The notes under the pieces were generated by a model. That model had not been told where the DNA came from, ran no database searches, and was given only the letters and a program-made list of their open reading frames with translations. Source: CAZAMB01 sp964501365 (GTDB taxonomy: Bacteria; Planctomycetota; Phycisphaerae; UBA1845). From it: a stretch of DNA of 64,000 bases. The stretch lies in NCBI GenBank assembly GCA_964501365.1, contig CAZCST010000037.1, positions 1-64,000 on the forward strand, in the 5' to 3' direction. Below are positions 43,876-51,696 of the stretch, one piece after another (position 1 is the stretch's first letter; each line of letters starts with the position of its first letter). A program made the translations under genes and the position numbers.

Positions 43876-44766
43876 CTACCCGCTGAAGATGTTTTGGAAG
43901 GCGGCGAAGTCGCGGAGGTCCACGTCGCCGTCGGCATCGAAGTCGGCGAAGCGACAGCCGGGGCCGGCGTCGTTGTCCGGGCCGCCGAAAATGCCTGGAC
44001 CGTCCTTGGTCAGGCAGTCGTCAAAAAAGTACAGGTCGATCAGCGTCACGGCGGTGTCGTTGTCGTAATCGCCGCTCGCATCGACGGGGATGCGCCCAGC
44101 CCTCACAAAGTCCCAGGCGGTAGTCGCCGTAACGCCGTCGTTCCCTTCAACGCCCCAAATCAACACAGCGTCCGCATCGGGATAGGGCCCTTCGGGAACA
44201 CCGCTGTCCGCGACGGTGCCGTCGACGAACCAAATGTATTCATCAGAGAAAACTTCGATGCGATACGTGTGCGACTCGCCAACCGAGATAGGCGCGATCA
44301 CACGAGGAATTATAACGTCGCGCAACAACACTGCTGCGGGTTCGGTCATTACTGTGTGGTAAAGCGACGCTGCGCGCCCGCCAGCAGCTACAACTGCCGG
44401 GATCTGCCACTGGTCAATGAGCCAGGAAGGGTTGTCGGTGACCGCACGCCATTCCACAAAGAACTGATTCACTCCGACAAACGGATGCAACGTCATGCGG
44501 AAGGAAGAATTCTCCTCGTTTCCTTGAACCGTCTGAATGAAGCAACCCTGCTCGATCGAACGCTTCCCCAGTGGAGGTCCGAAAGGGAGGCGTTGCCAGC
44601 CCAGTGTCTCGGGAAAAACGTTCCCTTCGTAAATAATCACCTGCGCGGAAGCGGGCCCACCAAGACCCGCCACCAGAGTTACGGCGACGAGGAGCCACGC
44701 GCGCCACCCAACGCTGCACGCTCCGCCGCGCGTTCCGAACGCTAAAAAAAAGGAAAACGTGAACAT
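43876..44766 (-). CDS. Secreted dockerin-like protein, copy 2
   Basis: Protein of 296 residues, the paralogue of copy 1. Aligned parts include VIIYEGNVFPETLGWQRLP, FFVEWRAVTDNPSWLIDQWQ, the GVPEG turn, and the dockerin-like end DASGDYDNDTAVTLIDLYFF plus DFDADGDVDLRDFAAFQNIF. The signal peptide is LVAVTLVAGLGGPASA. The upstream 70 bases also match those of copy 1 (CAGGCGTACCCCG, GCTCATTTTAGC), so gene and control region were duplicated together. The function is unknown. Confidence 0.75.
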   Translation of the reverse strand: MFTFSFFLAFGTRGGACSVGWRAWLLVAVTLVAGLGGPASAQVIIYEGNVFPETLGWQRLPFGPPLGKRSIEQGCFIQTVQGNEENSSFRMTLHPFVGVNQFFVEWRAVTDNPSWLIDQWQIPAVVAAGGRAASLYHTVMTEPAAVLLRDVIIPRVIAPISVGESHTYRIEVFSDEYIWFVDGTVADSGVPEGPYPDADAVLIWGVEGNDGVTATTAWDFVRAGRIPVDASGDYDNDTAVTLIDLYFFDDCLTKDGPGIFGGPDNDAGPGCRFADFDADGDVDLRDFAAFQNIFSG

Positions 44767-45208
44767 CAGGCGTACCCCGCTACCGGCTGCTCATTTTAGC
44801 CACTTTTTTCGCAGAATTGTAGGGCGGGCTCCGCCCGCCGCCCGGGCCATCGCATTCGAGTTGCGGCGTGCATAGCACGCCCCAGGCGGCTTAGCCCCTC
44901 ACCCCCGACCCCTCTCCCAAGGGGAGAGGGGAGTAAATTTGTGGCTTCGCGATCCGGGGGTGGCGCTGCGCTTACCCCCGGCTACGTTCGTTGACCCCTC
45001 TGGGGTCACCGCGCTACTTTCGTCATCCGTGCGGAAAGGTAGCAGCACCTGCCCTACCAGGCATTTTGATGGAGGCACTGCTCACAGAGCAGTGGCACCC
45101 TCCGTGTCACAGAGCCGCGAGCAATGCACGCCCTACCCGGAAGGTGCATCACACGTCGATGCACCATACCCGCTGGCAGTAGGGTGGGCCGTGCCCGTAA
45201 ATGGCGTA
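44767..45208. repeat. Mosaic of palindromic repeats
   Basis: 442 bases with no supported gene, built from tight hairpins: GGCGGGC/GCCCGCC, GCGTGC/GCACGC, CCCCTCTCCC/GGGAGAGGGG (44909-44931), CCGGGGGT/ACCCCCGG (around 44955-44981), TGACCCC/GGGGTCA, and GGTGCATC/GATGCACC (about 45143-45164). Several match the repeats at 42754-42846 and 43808-43880. Confidence 0.7.
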
Positions 45209-45691
45209 TCACCGGGAAACATTGGGTTTTTCTCGCACGGTTCCGCCGACAACGATGGCGGCGGCGATGAGCACGAGATTCTTGATGATGTATTGGCCCT
45301 CCAGGCTCGGCACAAAGGGCACAGATACAAAGCAAACCTGCGGCAATAGCACCAGCGGGAGGAACGTGCCGGGCATTTGAAGGAATAGCAGCAGGATGGC
45401 CAGTCGCAGCAGTGGGCGGATCAACATGCAGACGCCGATGGCCACCTCCCACCACCCCAGCAACGGGATGAACCAGTTGGGATCGACCCAGTACACGGTG
45501 CGCGTCACCAGCTCGTTGGCCGTACTGACCCCCAGCGGTTTGAGGATGCCGAACCAGATGAACACGATGGCCAGGGCGACCCGCGCAAGCAGCGGTCCGT
45601 TCCGCCGCATCCACCCGGCGATTCGCTGGTCCAGACGATCCACCGATTGCTGAAGGTCTTTCGATTTGTTTTGCACCGCAACTGGTTGCAT
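45209..45691 (-). CDS. DoxX-like integral membrane protein
   Basis: Protein of 160 residues with four predicted helices: ARVALAIVFIWFGILKPLG, WFIPLLGWWEVAIGVCMLI, LAILLLFLQMPGTFLPLVL and IKNLVLIAAAIVVGG. The layout and the FIWFGILK start fit DoxX/DUF417-like membrane proteins, which are linked to redox or stress in other bacteria. GGAGG seven bases before the ATG at 45691 sets the start; the upstream frame crosses repeat DNA. The function is not predictable from sequence. Confidence 0.7.
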   Translation of the reverse strand: MQPVAVQNKSKDLQQSVDRLDQRIAGWMRRNGPLLARVALAIVFIWFGILKPLGVSTANELVTRTVYWVDPNWFIPLLGWWEVAIGVCMLIRPLLRLAILLLFLQMPGTFLPLVLLPQVCFVSVPFVPSLEGQYIIKNLVLIAAAIVVGGTVREKPNVSR

Positions 45692-46022
45692 GACTGTGCC
45701 TCCATCTGGTTCTTTTCGTGCCGCGCTCGTATGCAAGAGAAAAGGCCGCTCCTTTACCAACAAATTGCATGGTGCGAATGCGATTTCCATCCTCCGCCCG
45801 CTCCGGGGCGGGTTTCCCAATGCGCCCGGAAACCACGGGTTCCGCTTCGCTCCACCCGTGGCTACGATCCGTGGCCTCCTTCGGGGCCAAACACTCGGTT
45901 TGATGCAACTTGTTGTAGCGATCGCTGCATTGTTTGAACAAATCATACCAATACCCGATATTCACCGCCTCGTCGGATAGGGCGACGCTTTTCCATTTGT
46001 CCGTTATATTGTTTTCATCCGC
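45692..46022. other. Divergent region with hairpin repeats
   Basis: 331 bases. Contains CCACGGGT/ACCCGTGG (45833-45840, 45854-45861) and a GC-rich CCGCCC/GGGCGG stem near 45795-45812, of the same general kind as the other palindromic repeats. No gene or clear promoter. Confidence 0.5.
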
Positions 46023-46865
46023 ATGAGTGATTCGTCCACCAACACGTCCGTCGGGATCATAGCGGGATCGGGTTCTTTCCCCTTCCTCGTTGCCGACGGC
46101 GCACGCTCGGCAGGGCGCCGGGTGAACATCATTGCCCTGCGCGGATTTGCCGATCCCGCCCTTGCAGCCCACGCCGACGTTTTCCACTGGGCAGGGCTGG
46201 CGAGGCCGGGCCGGTGGAAGCGGCTGCTCAAAAAGCATGGTACGCGCGAAGTGATCCTTGCCGGTGCGGTCCGCAAAACGGATATGTATGGCCGCTTTCG
46301 GATGCTCAAGTTTCTCCCCGACCTTACGGCCCTTAGAATCTGGTTCGTTCGCCTTTCGGACAAACGCAACGACGCGGTGCTGGCGGCCGTCGCCGACGAG
46401 CTGGGCCGACATGGAATTACCATGCAGGATTGCACGCAATATACGCAGGAGCACCTTGCACCCGTCGGTGTTCTTACGCGGACACAGCCCACGCCTTCGC
46501 AGCAGCGCGACGCTGAATTCGGCTGGAAGATCGCGAAGGAGATGGGTCGTCTCGACATCGGCCAGTCGGTGGCCGTCAAGGAAACCGAGGTCATCGCCGT
46601 CGAGGCCATCGAGGGGACTGACCGCATGATCGAGCGGGCGGGGGGGCTTTGCCCGCGCGGCGGCTGGACGCTGGTCAAAGTCGCCAAGCCCGATCAGGAC
46701 ATGCGCTTCGATGTGCCCACGGTTGGTCCGGCTACGATCGCCAACCTGATGAAGAACGGCGCCCGCATGATGGTCATTGAAGCGGGCAAGACCGTGCTAC
46801 TCGACCGCGAAGTCACCATTGCCGCCGCCGACAAAGCCGGCATCGCCATCGTCAGCCGTCACTGA
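46023..46865 (+). CDS. lpxI: UDP-2,3-diacylglucosamine pyrophosphatase LpxI
   Basis: Fourth step of lipid A synthesis, the LpxI type that replaces LpxH in many bacteria. 280 residues: VGIIAGSGSFPFLVADGA at the N-terminus, LAGAVRKTDMYG, QDCTQYTQEHLAPVG, AVKETEVIAVEAIEGTDRMIERAG and VGPATIANLMKNGA, all family motifs. It starts at the ATG at 46023 without an obvious ribosome site. With LpxD 7 kb upstream, it supports an LPS outer membrane. Confidence 0.93.
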   Translation: MSDSSTNTSVGIIAGSGSFPFLVADGARSAGRRVNIIALRGFADPALAAHADVFHWAGLARPGRWKRLLKKHGTREVILAGAVRKTDMYGRFRMLKFLPDLTALRIWFVRLSDKRNDAVLAAVADELGRHGITMQDCTQYTQEHLAPVGVLTRTQPTPSQQRDAEFGWKIAKEMGRLDIGQSVAVKETEVIAVEAIEGTDRMIERAGGLCPRGGWTLVKVAKPDQDMRFDVPTVGPATIANLMKNGARMMVIEAGKTVLLDREVTIAAADKAGIAIVSRH

Positions 46866-46994
46866 AAAGCATAGCGTGTTTTCGAGGTGCGATCCCGCCA
46901 CCGGTGTGCGCGTCGGGCGAGCAGAAATGGGAGTAAAGCTGACGGTAAGAATCACGGAACAAGTCGGTTTGTAAGACTCACGTCCTTGCACGGT

Positions 46995-47030
46995 GAAACA
47001 AAAAACCCGCGAGCGATTGCCCGCGGGTTT
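46995..47030 (-). terminator. Rho-independent terminator of the FG-GAP lipoprotein gene
   Basis: Perfect 9-base arms AAACCCGCG (47003-47011) and CGCGGGTTT (47022-47030). On the minus strand the stem is followed by a T run (the As at 46998-47005). It lies 33 bases past the stop of the minus-strand gene. It may also serve lpxI on the plus strand. Confidence 0.85.
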
Positions 47031-47062
47031 GGAAAGGCGTGCTTGTCAGATATTCGGCTTGC

Positions 47063-49198
47063 TTATGGTGCGGCCGTCGTGGGTGAGATAGGCTTTGGCG
47101 CGACGTTCGGATGAGCGATGACTCTTGGCGCCGAGGCCGGGGCGGCCGTGTCGTCGGTCTTGGTGTTGCGATACCAGACGATGCGGTCGTCGCTGAGGCC
47201 CGAACCCGTGCGGCGGTCCAGCGTGCCAATTACGTCGTTCTTGCCGTCACCATCAATGTCAACCACGAGCAGGGCATTGATGTAGGTCGAGGCGTCCACA
47301 GCGTTGACGCCAACGCCCGTACCGCCCGGAGTGGTTGGCGTAGCGTTGGGATCAGGCGTGGCGTTGGGGTCTGTCGTGCCGGTTCCTGTTCCCGTGGAAG
47401 TCGAGCTGCCTTGTGATGTACCCGCTCCGGCGTCCTGCGTATCCTGAATGATCGTATTGCCGAACCACGGATCGTATACCGTTGTCCCGACCGTTGCATC
47501 GAACCAATAGACTCCGCCGCCGACAGCAGCGATCAATTCCACCTGTCCGTCGCCGGTTACGTCGCCAAACGCGATCGCCTGGATTTCCTGGTCGGTGAAC
47601 TCGGTAATGGTGTAGACAGTCCACGGGAAATCCTGTCGGTCGGGCAGCGGATCGCTCGGGGGAAATTCGGGAGGCAGCACGAGTGTATTTGGGCGGCGGA
47701 ACCACTGGATAATGCCGCCCGCAGTGGAGCGCACAGCTACGTCAGTGAAACCGTCAGAGTCGGCATCGCCGATCGTGAGTTTGTCCGCGCCGGTATCGAT
47801 CTGGCCGACGGGCCGGTTTTCCCATGTACTGGATCTGAAATGCCAACTGGTGGCCGTGCACTGACCGTCGGGAGTAGCGGGGCAGTCGGCACTGGCTGTG
47901 CAGGCCGCTCCCGGATCCGCACCACCGACGCATACGTTGCCCATGCAGGACCCTTGCGGGATACCCAGGCAGTCGCCGTCGTCATTGCATGGAGCGTCTT
48001 CGACTGCGCCGCCGACGCAGCGGTCGATGTCGCCGTCACTGTCACCATCGGACACCGTCACGGAACCGGTTTCCATCAACGGGTTGCGGGCCCAGCGCAC
48101 ATTTCGAGAAATCGAGATGCTGTAGGCGGCCACGACGTCCAGGTCGGAGTCGCCATCGATGTCATAGAGCTTGATGTCCTTTACTTCCGGAGCATCGGCC
48201 ATGATGGTGATGGGGACGCCGCGCGAGAGCCCGATACCGGAGGGCACGCCCCAATTTGTGGAATTTTCAGCAAGCGATCCGCCGGGATTGATCCAGAGGT
48301 CGACTGTATTGAGGGCAGGCTTCTGGCCCAGTTCCTCGCACTCGGCGGGATTGAGCGCTACGACAATTTCGTCGCCTGGTTTACCATCGACGTTTCCGAC
48401 AGCCAGGGCGGTGAATCCGGAATCTTCCGGCTTTGTTTTCGATTGATCGAAATCGACGATTTCATTGCCGGGGAATTGGTTGTGAATCCAGCGATCCTTC
48501 ACGTATGGATTCTGGAGAATGACCTCTTTCCAGCGGTCGCCGTCAGGAATTTGGGCGGCATCGCCAGGGTTGAAGAGTATGACAATTTCTCCTTCGAGCC
48601 GGCTCACCTGAACAGGCGGATCTTTGGGGCAGAACCCGCCAACGCCGGTGGCTTTCACGAGAACGACGATGTCGAGAAAACCGTCGCCGTTGATTTGACC
48701 CAGTTCAAGCCCGGACACCACGGCAATCGGAGACGTACCGGCTAGAGTGACGGTGCGGAAAGAAATATTGCCGGCCGGATCGCGGCGCTGCAGGTGGAGC
48801 TGGATCGGCTGGGATTGGTTCCATGCGCTGACCAGGTCAATGAGCCCGTCCTGATCCACGTCCCCCTGGACAACGAATTTGGGACCGGCCGAATCTTCTT
48901 CCACAGGGTCAATCTGGAACGCAGTGAAGAAACTGCGGGTTTCCTGGGAGGGCAAATCAACCGGTCCAGTATCCTGGTCGCCAGTACTGCCGCCTCCGTT
49001 GTCCGTTCCGCCGGTTCCACCCGGTGATGGATCGGCATCGGAAAAATCGCTGTCCACATTGGCAAAACCGCTGCTGCCGCCATTGCCGGAAGATCCAGAA
49101 CCGCCGGAGCCGCCGTTATCGACGGAGGTGGTGCATCCGAAAATGATGACAAGGGCGATGCCCGCGCAGGCGAGCGTATTGATCAGGGTCCGTTTCAT
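47063..49198 (-). CDS. FG-GAP/VCBS repeat lipoprotein
   Basis: Protein of 711 residues. The N-terminus ends in the lipobox IIFGC, so Cys is lipidated and the protein is anchored. A Gly/Ser-rich linker follows, then beta-propeller type repeats with Ca2+-binding words such as GDVDQDGLIDLVSAW, GQINGDGFLDIVVL, YDIDGDSDLDVVAAY, GDADSDGFTDVAV, GDVTGDGQVELIAA and VDIDGDGKNDVIG. A short Cys-rich insert (about CVGGAVEDAPCNDDGDC) interrupts the array. GGAGGAG before the ATG at 49198 sets the start. Probably a surface binding or scaffold protein. Confidence 0.88.
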   Translation of the reverse strand: MKRTLINTLACAGIALVIIFGCTTSVDNGGSGGSGSSGNGGSSGFANVDSDFSDADPSPGGTGGTDNGGGSTGDQDTGPVDLPSQETRSFFTAFQIDPVEEDSAGPKFVVQGDVDQDGLIDLVSAWNQSQPIQLHLQRRDPAGNISFRTVTLAGTSPIAVVSGLELGQINGDGFLDIVVLVKATGVGGFCPKDPPVQVSRLEGEIVILFNPGDAAQIPDGDRWKEVILQNPYVKDRWIHNQFPGNEIVDFDQSKTKPEDSGFTALAVGNVDGKPGDEIVVALNPAECEELGQKPALNTVDLWINPGGSLAENSTNWGVPSGIGLSRGVPITIMADAPEVKDIKLYDIDGDSDLDVVAAYSISISRNVRWARNPLMETGSVTVSDGDSDGDIDRCVGGAVEDAPCNDDGDCLGIPQGSCMGNVCVGGADPGAACTASADCPATPDGQCTATSWHFRSSTWENRPVGQIDTGADKLTIGDADSDGFTDVAVRSTAGGIIQWFRRPNTLVLPPEFPPSDPLPDRQDFPWTVYTITEFTDQEIQAIAFGDVTGDGQVELIAAVGGGVYWFDATVGTTVYDPWFGNTIIQDTQDAGAGTSQGSSTSTGTGTGTTDPNATPDPNATPTTPGGTGVGVNAVDASTYINALLVVDIDGDGKNDVIGTLDRRTGSGLSDDRIVWYRNTKTDDTAAPASAPRVIAHPNVAPKPISPTTAAP

Positions 49199-49407
49199 CG
49201 TATTCTCCTCCGCCGCATCAGGGCGAATCGGGCATAGGTACTCCTGCGGGTTATCGGCACGGGCGGGAACCAACTTTCGGACATGGTTTTTCGTCCGATA
49301 GTCGGCGGATCGGCCCGCCCTCTGGACGGCCCAAGGGGGGGTCTATAGATTTTGTCGGTCCAATTTATGTTTGGGTTGGTTTGTTCATGGTGATGGGGTG
49401 GACTTTC

Positions 49408-50391
49408 ATGTTGCGTGATCCATTGCGAAACGTAGTGACGGCTGCAGTATTGGTTTTGATTTCCGGTTGGGTCGAATCACGAAGTGTTGCGGCTGAAGGC
49501 CAGGTGCTGAAGGCGCAATACGAACAGGATCGCTTTATTGTGACTCCGGTGGTGGCCGGCGGGCAGACGATGCGGCTTCTCGCGGATACGGGAGGAGGCG
49601 TCTTTTTCTTCGATGATTCAGCTCAGCGGTTGAAACTTCCCGTGTCCGGGGTTTCGCTGAATGAATACAAAGGAATGGCAGCAAAGTTCCCCGAATTTGA
49701 ACCCGGCAGCGAGATACCAATTCCAAAAACAGAAGGCGACGTCGTCCCGCTAGCTCCGGGGCCGGTACGGATGCACCTGTCCTGGCTCAAAAAGGACATT
49801 GATGGAATCCTTGGTCAGGGTTGGTTTGGTGAACGCGTCTGGACGCTGGATTATCCGGCACGAAAGTTGATTTATCACCCGGATGGAAAAGCGACACATT
49901 CGGAGCAGGCACACAAGCTCGCGATGGGCTTCGGCAAGGACGAAAAAGGGCAACGAATCTCGTACTACCCTCGAATCGAGGTGGTGGTCAGCGGGCAAAC
50001 GCTTGATGTGTTGATTGCGTCGGGATCGTCGGTTGCTCTTTCGGCGGAGGCATTGAAAGCGATTGACGAGGGTGGTTCTTCGATTCGCGCTACAAGCCTG
50101 ATTGCGACCACCACGTTCGAGCAATGGAAGAAGGATCATCCGGATTGGCGGGTTGTGCCGAACGCGGAGGAAGGCGCGGGCGAACCGATGATTCTTGTGC
50201 CGGAATTGACGATTGCTGGTTTCAAAGTCACTAATGTCTGGTTCACGCAACGTCCGGATAACAATTTCAGCGAAAATTTTTCGAAGTGGATGGATAAGCC
50301 CGTAATAGGGGCCATTGGGGGAAATGTGTTGAAGGAATTTCGGATCATACTGAATTATCCGGCTTCGGAGGCATGGCTGGAGAAGCCGTAG
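49408..50391 (+). CDS. Aspartyl protease-like protein with two retropepsin lobes
   Basis: Protein of 327 residues with a signal peptide (VVTAAVLVLISGW). Two related retropepsin-like lobes are seen. Lobe 1 has the catalytic motif LLADTGGGVFF and a later DGILGQGWFGERVWTLDYP. Lobe 2 has VLIASGSSVALS in place of DTG and IGAIGGNVLKEFRIILNYP. The second catalytic Asp is thus replaced by Ala. It may be a periplasmic or surface peptidase that works with one Asp per lobe in a dimer, or an inactive relative. Starts at 49387 and 49408 are both possible; GGGGTGG favours 49408. Confidence 0.7.
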   Translation: MLRDPLRNVVTAAVLVLISGWVESRSVAAEGQVLKAQYEQDRFIVTPVVAGGQTMRLLADTGGGVFFFDDSAQRLKLPVSGVSLNEYKGMAAKFPEFEPGSEIPIPKTEGDVVPLAPGPVRMHLSWLKKDIDGILGQGWFGERVWTLDYPARKLIYHPDGKATHSEQAHKLAMGFGKDEKGQRISYYPRIEVVVSGQTLDVLIASGSSVALSAEALKAIDEGGSSIRATSLIATTTFEQWKKDHPDWRVVPNAEEGAGEPMILVPELTIAGFKVTNVWFTQRPDNNFSENFSKWMDKPVIGAIGGNVLKEFRIILNYPASEAWLEKP

Positions 50392-50526
50392 TTGAAATAA
50401 TAAGTGGCGACCCGCGTGTCGATATCATTGAAAGCGGGCGCTGACGTCTTGCCTGCCTGTTGGACTGGCGGATAATTTGTAGCTGCTGAATCGTTGATGA
50501 AGCCAGTCCTTGATGAGGAATGAGCC

Positions 50527-51300
50527 ATGAAACGCATTGTGAATGTTTTTACAGTTGCTCTGGTGTTGTCATCCGTATCGGCGTCGTCGGTTCGGGCTGA
50601 TGCGATTCACAACGTGGCGACGGCGCTGGACTACGCGGGATTTGACGCCCGCGGCAGTCGCAACCCGCTCAGCGGCGGATACGATTTGCTGATTAACCGC
50701 CAATTTACCGGAAATGTTTTCGACTTTGGCGCGACTGAGCTGGCACTTCAGGGGCCGGTTTCGATGCAAGTATCCACGGGGGGAAGATTGGTTCCCGGGG
50801 TGGATGTTTCGTTCACGACCGCGTTCAATGACCGCAATCAGGCTGTCCCGCTGAATTACAATCTTACCACGGACACCGGGCCGACAACGACGACGATATC
50901 CGGATCGACTTTGGTCGACGGCAGTTTCTCGATCAACGCTCTGGGTTTTTATGACCTGTCGCTGACAACTTCGAGTCGCAACACCGTGGATCGGGAAGGT
51001 CGGGTCACCAATAGTGAGACGATGGATTCGGACCTTGGTCCGATCAACGTTTCGGGCAATGTTTTTGCGGATGCGCTGGTTGTGCTTACCGATCCGTTGT
51101 TCGAGCAATCGGGGAATGAAAATCCCTTTGACGCACTGGCCAAGGTGATGGCCGGCCCGTTTTCGGATGGCCAATTCAGTCCGGTTGCTTCCATGGGAAC
51201 CGGCGAGGCAGCAGGCATGGTTGTCCCTGAACCAACCGTGATCGCGTTTCTACTTCTGGGAGTTCCGGTTGTCGCCTGGCGTTCCCGCTGGTTTCGATAA
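50527..51300 (+). CDS. PEP-CTERM sorted secreted protein
   Basis: Protein of 257 residues with a signal peptide (VFTVALVLSSVSASSVRA) and a complete C-terminal sorting signal: VVPEPTVIAFLLL, a helix, then RSRWFR at the end. The middle is beta-rich, Ser/Thr-rich, with no recognised domain. GAGG lies before the ATG. Its 3' end overlaps the convergent ComEA-like gene by 51 bases. The sorting enzyme is not in the window. Confidence 0.85.
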   Translation: MKRIVNVFTVALVLSSVSASSVRADAIHNVATALDYAGFDARGSRNPLSGGYDLLINRQFTGNVFDFGATELALQGPVSMQVSTGGRLVPGVDVSFTTAFNDRNQAVPLNYNLTTDTGPTTTTISGSTLVDGSFSINALGFYDLSLTTSSRNTVDREGRVTNSETMDSDLGPINVSGNVFADALVVLTDPLFEQSGNENPFDALAKVMAGPFSDGQFSPVASMGTGEAAGMVVPEPTVIAFLLLGVPVVAWRSRWFR

Positions 51301-51681
51301 ATCAGCCCTTCCTTTGAATTGAAGATGAGTCGAGAGCCGGGCAATGGTTTTGGGCCCGATCCCCTTGACTGCATCAAGATCATCCACAGAACGAAATGCT
51401 GGAACTGCTGCGCTCGTGTTTCCCTTGGCAAGATACTCGTCACGATAGTCAACAATCCGCCGGGCCAATGACGGTCCAACCTCGGGTAACACCGTTAATT
51501 CCCACCATGGGGCGGAGTTTGGATCGAGGCGGGCACTTGCACTCGAAAGGGAGCCGGAGCCGCTATTTCGCCATGCGACTTCCGCCGTCGATGTGAAAAC
51601 GATCAGCCATGAGAGCAGCAAAAGTCTGCCTGCCGCCGATGCGGGAAACGGATTCCTTGATTGCCCGGCTACGAAATCCAT
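51250..51681 (-). CDS. ComEA-like helix-hairpin-helix protein
   Basis: Protein of 143 residues. An N-terminal membrane anchor (LLLLSWLIVFTS) is followed by a pair of helix-hairpin-helix motifs (LPEVGPSLARRIVDYRDEY, DAVKGIGPKTIARL), the arrangement of ComEA, the DNA-binding receptor for natural transformation, and of related anchored HhH proteins. It lies 15 bases after the GH10-like gene. It overlaps the convergent PEP-CTERM gene by 51 bases. No other competence gene is present, so uptake function is inferred only from architecture. Confidence 0.75.
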   Translation of the reverse strand: MDFVAGQSRNPFPASAAGRLLLLSWLIVFTSTAEVAWRNSGSGSLSSASARLDPNSAPWWELTVLPEVGPSLARRIVDYRDEYLAKGNTSAAVPAFRSVDDLDAVKGIGPKTIARLSTHLQFKGRADLSKPAGTPGDNRNSQK

Positions 51682-51696
51682 CGGATCGGAAATACA

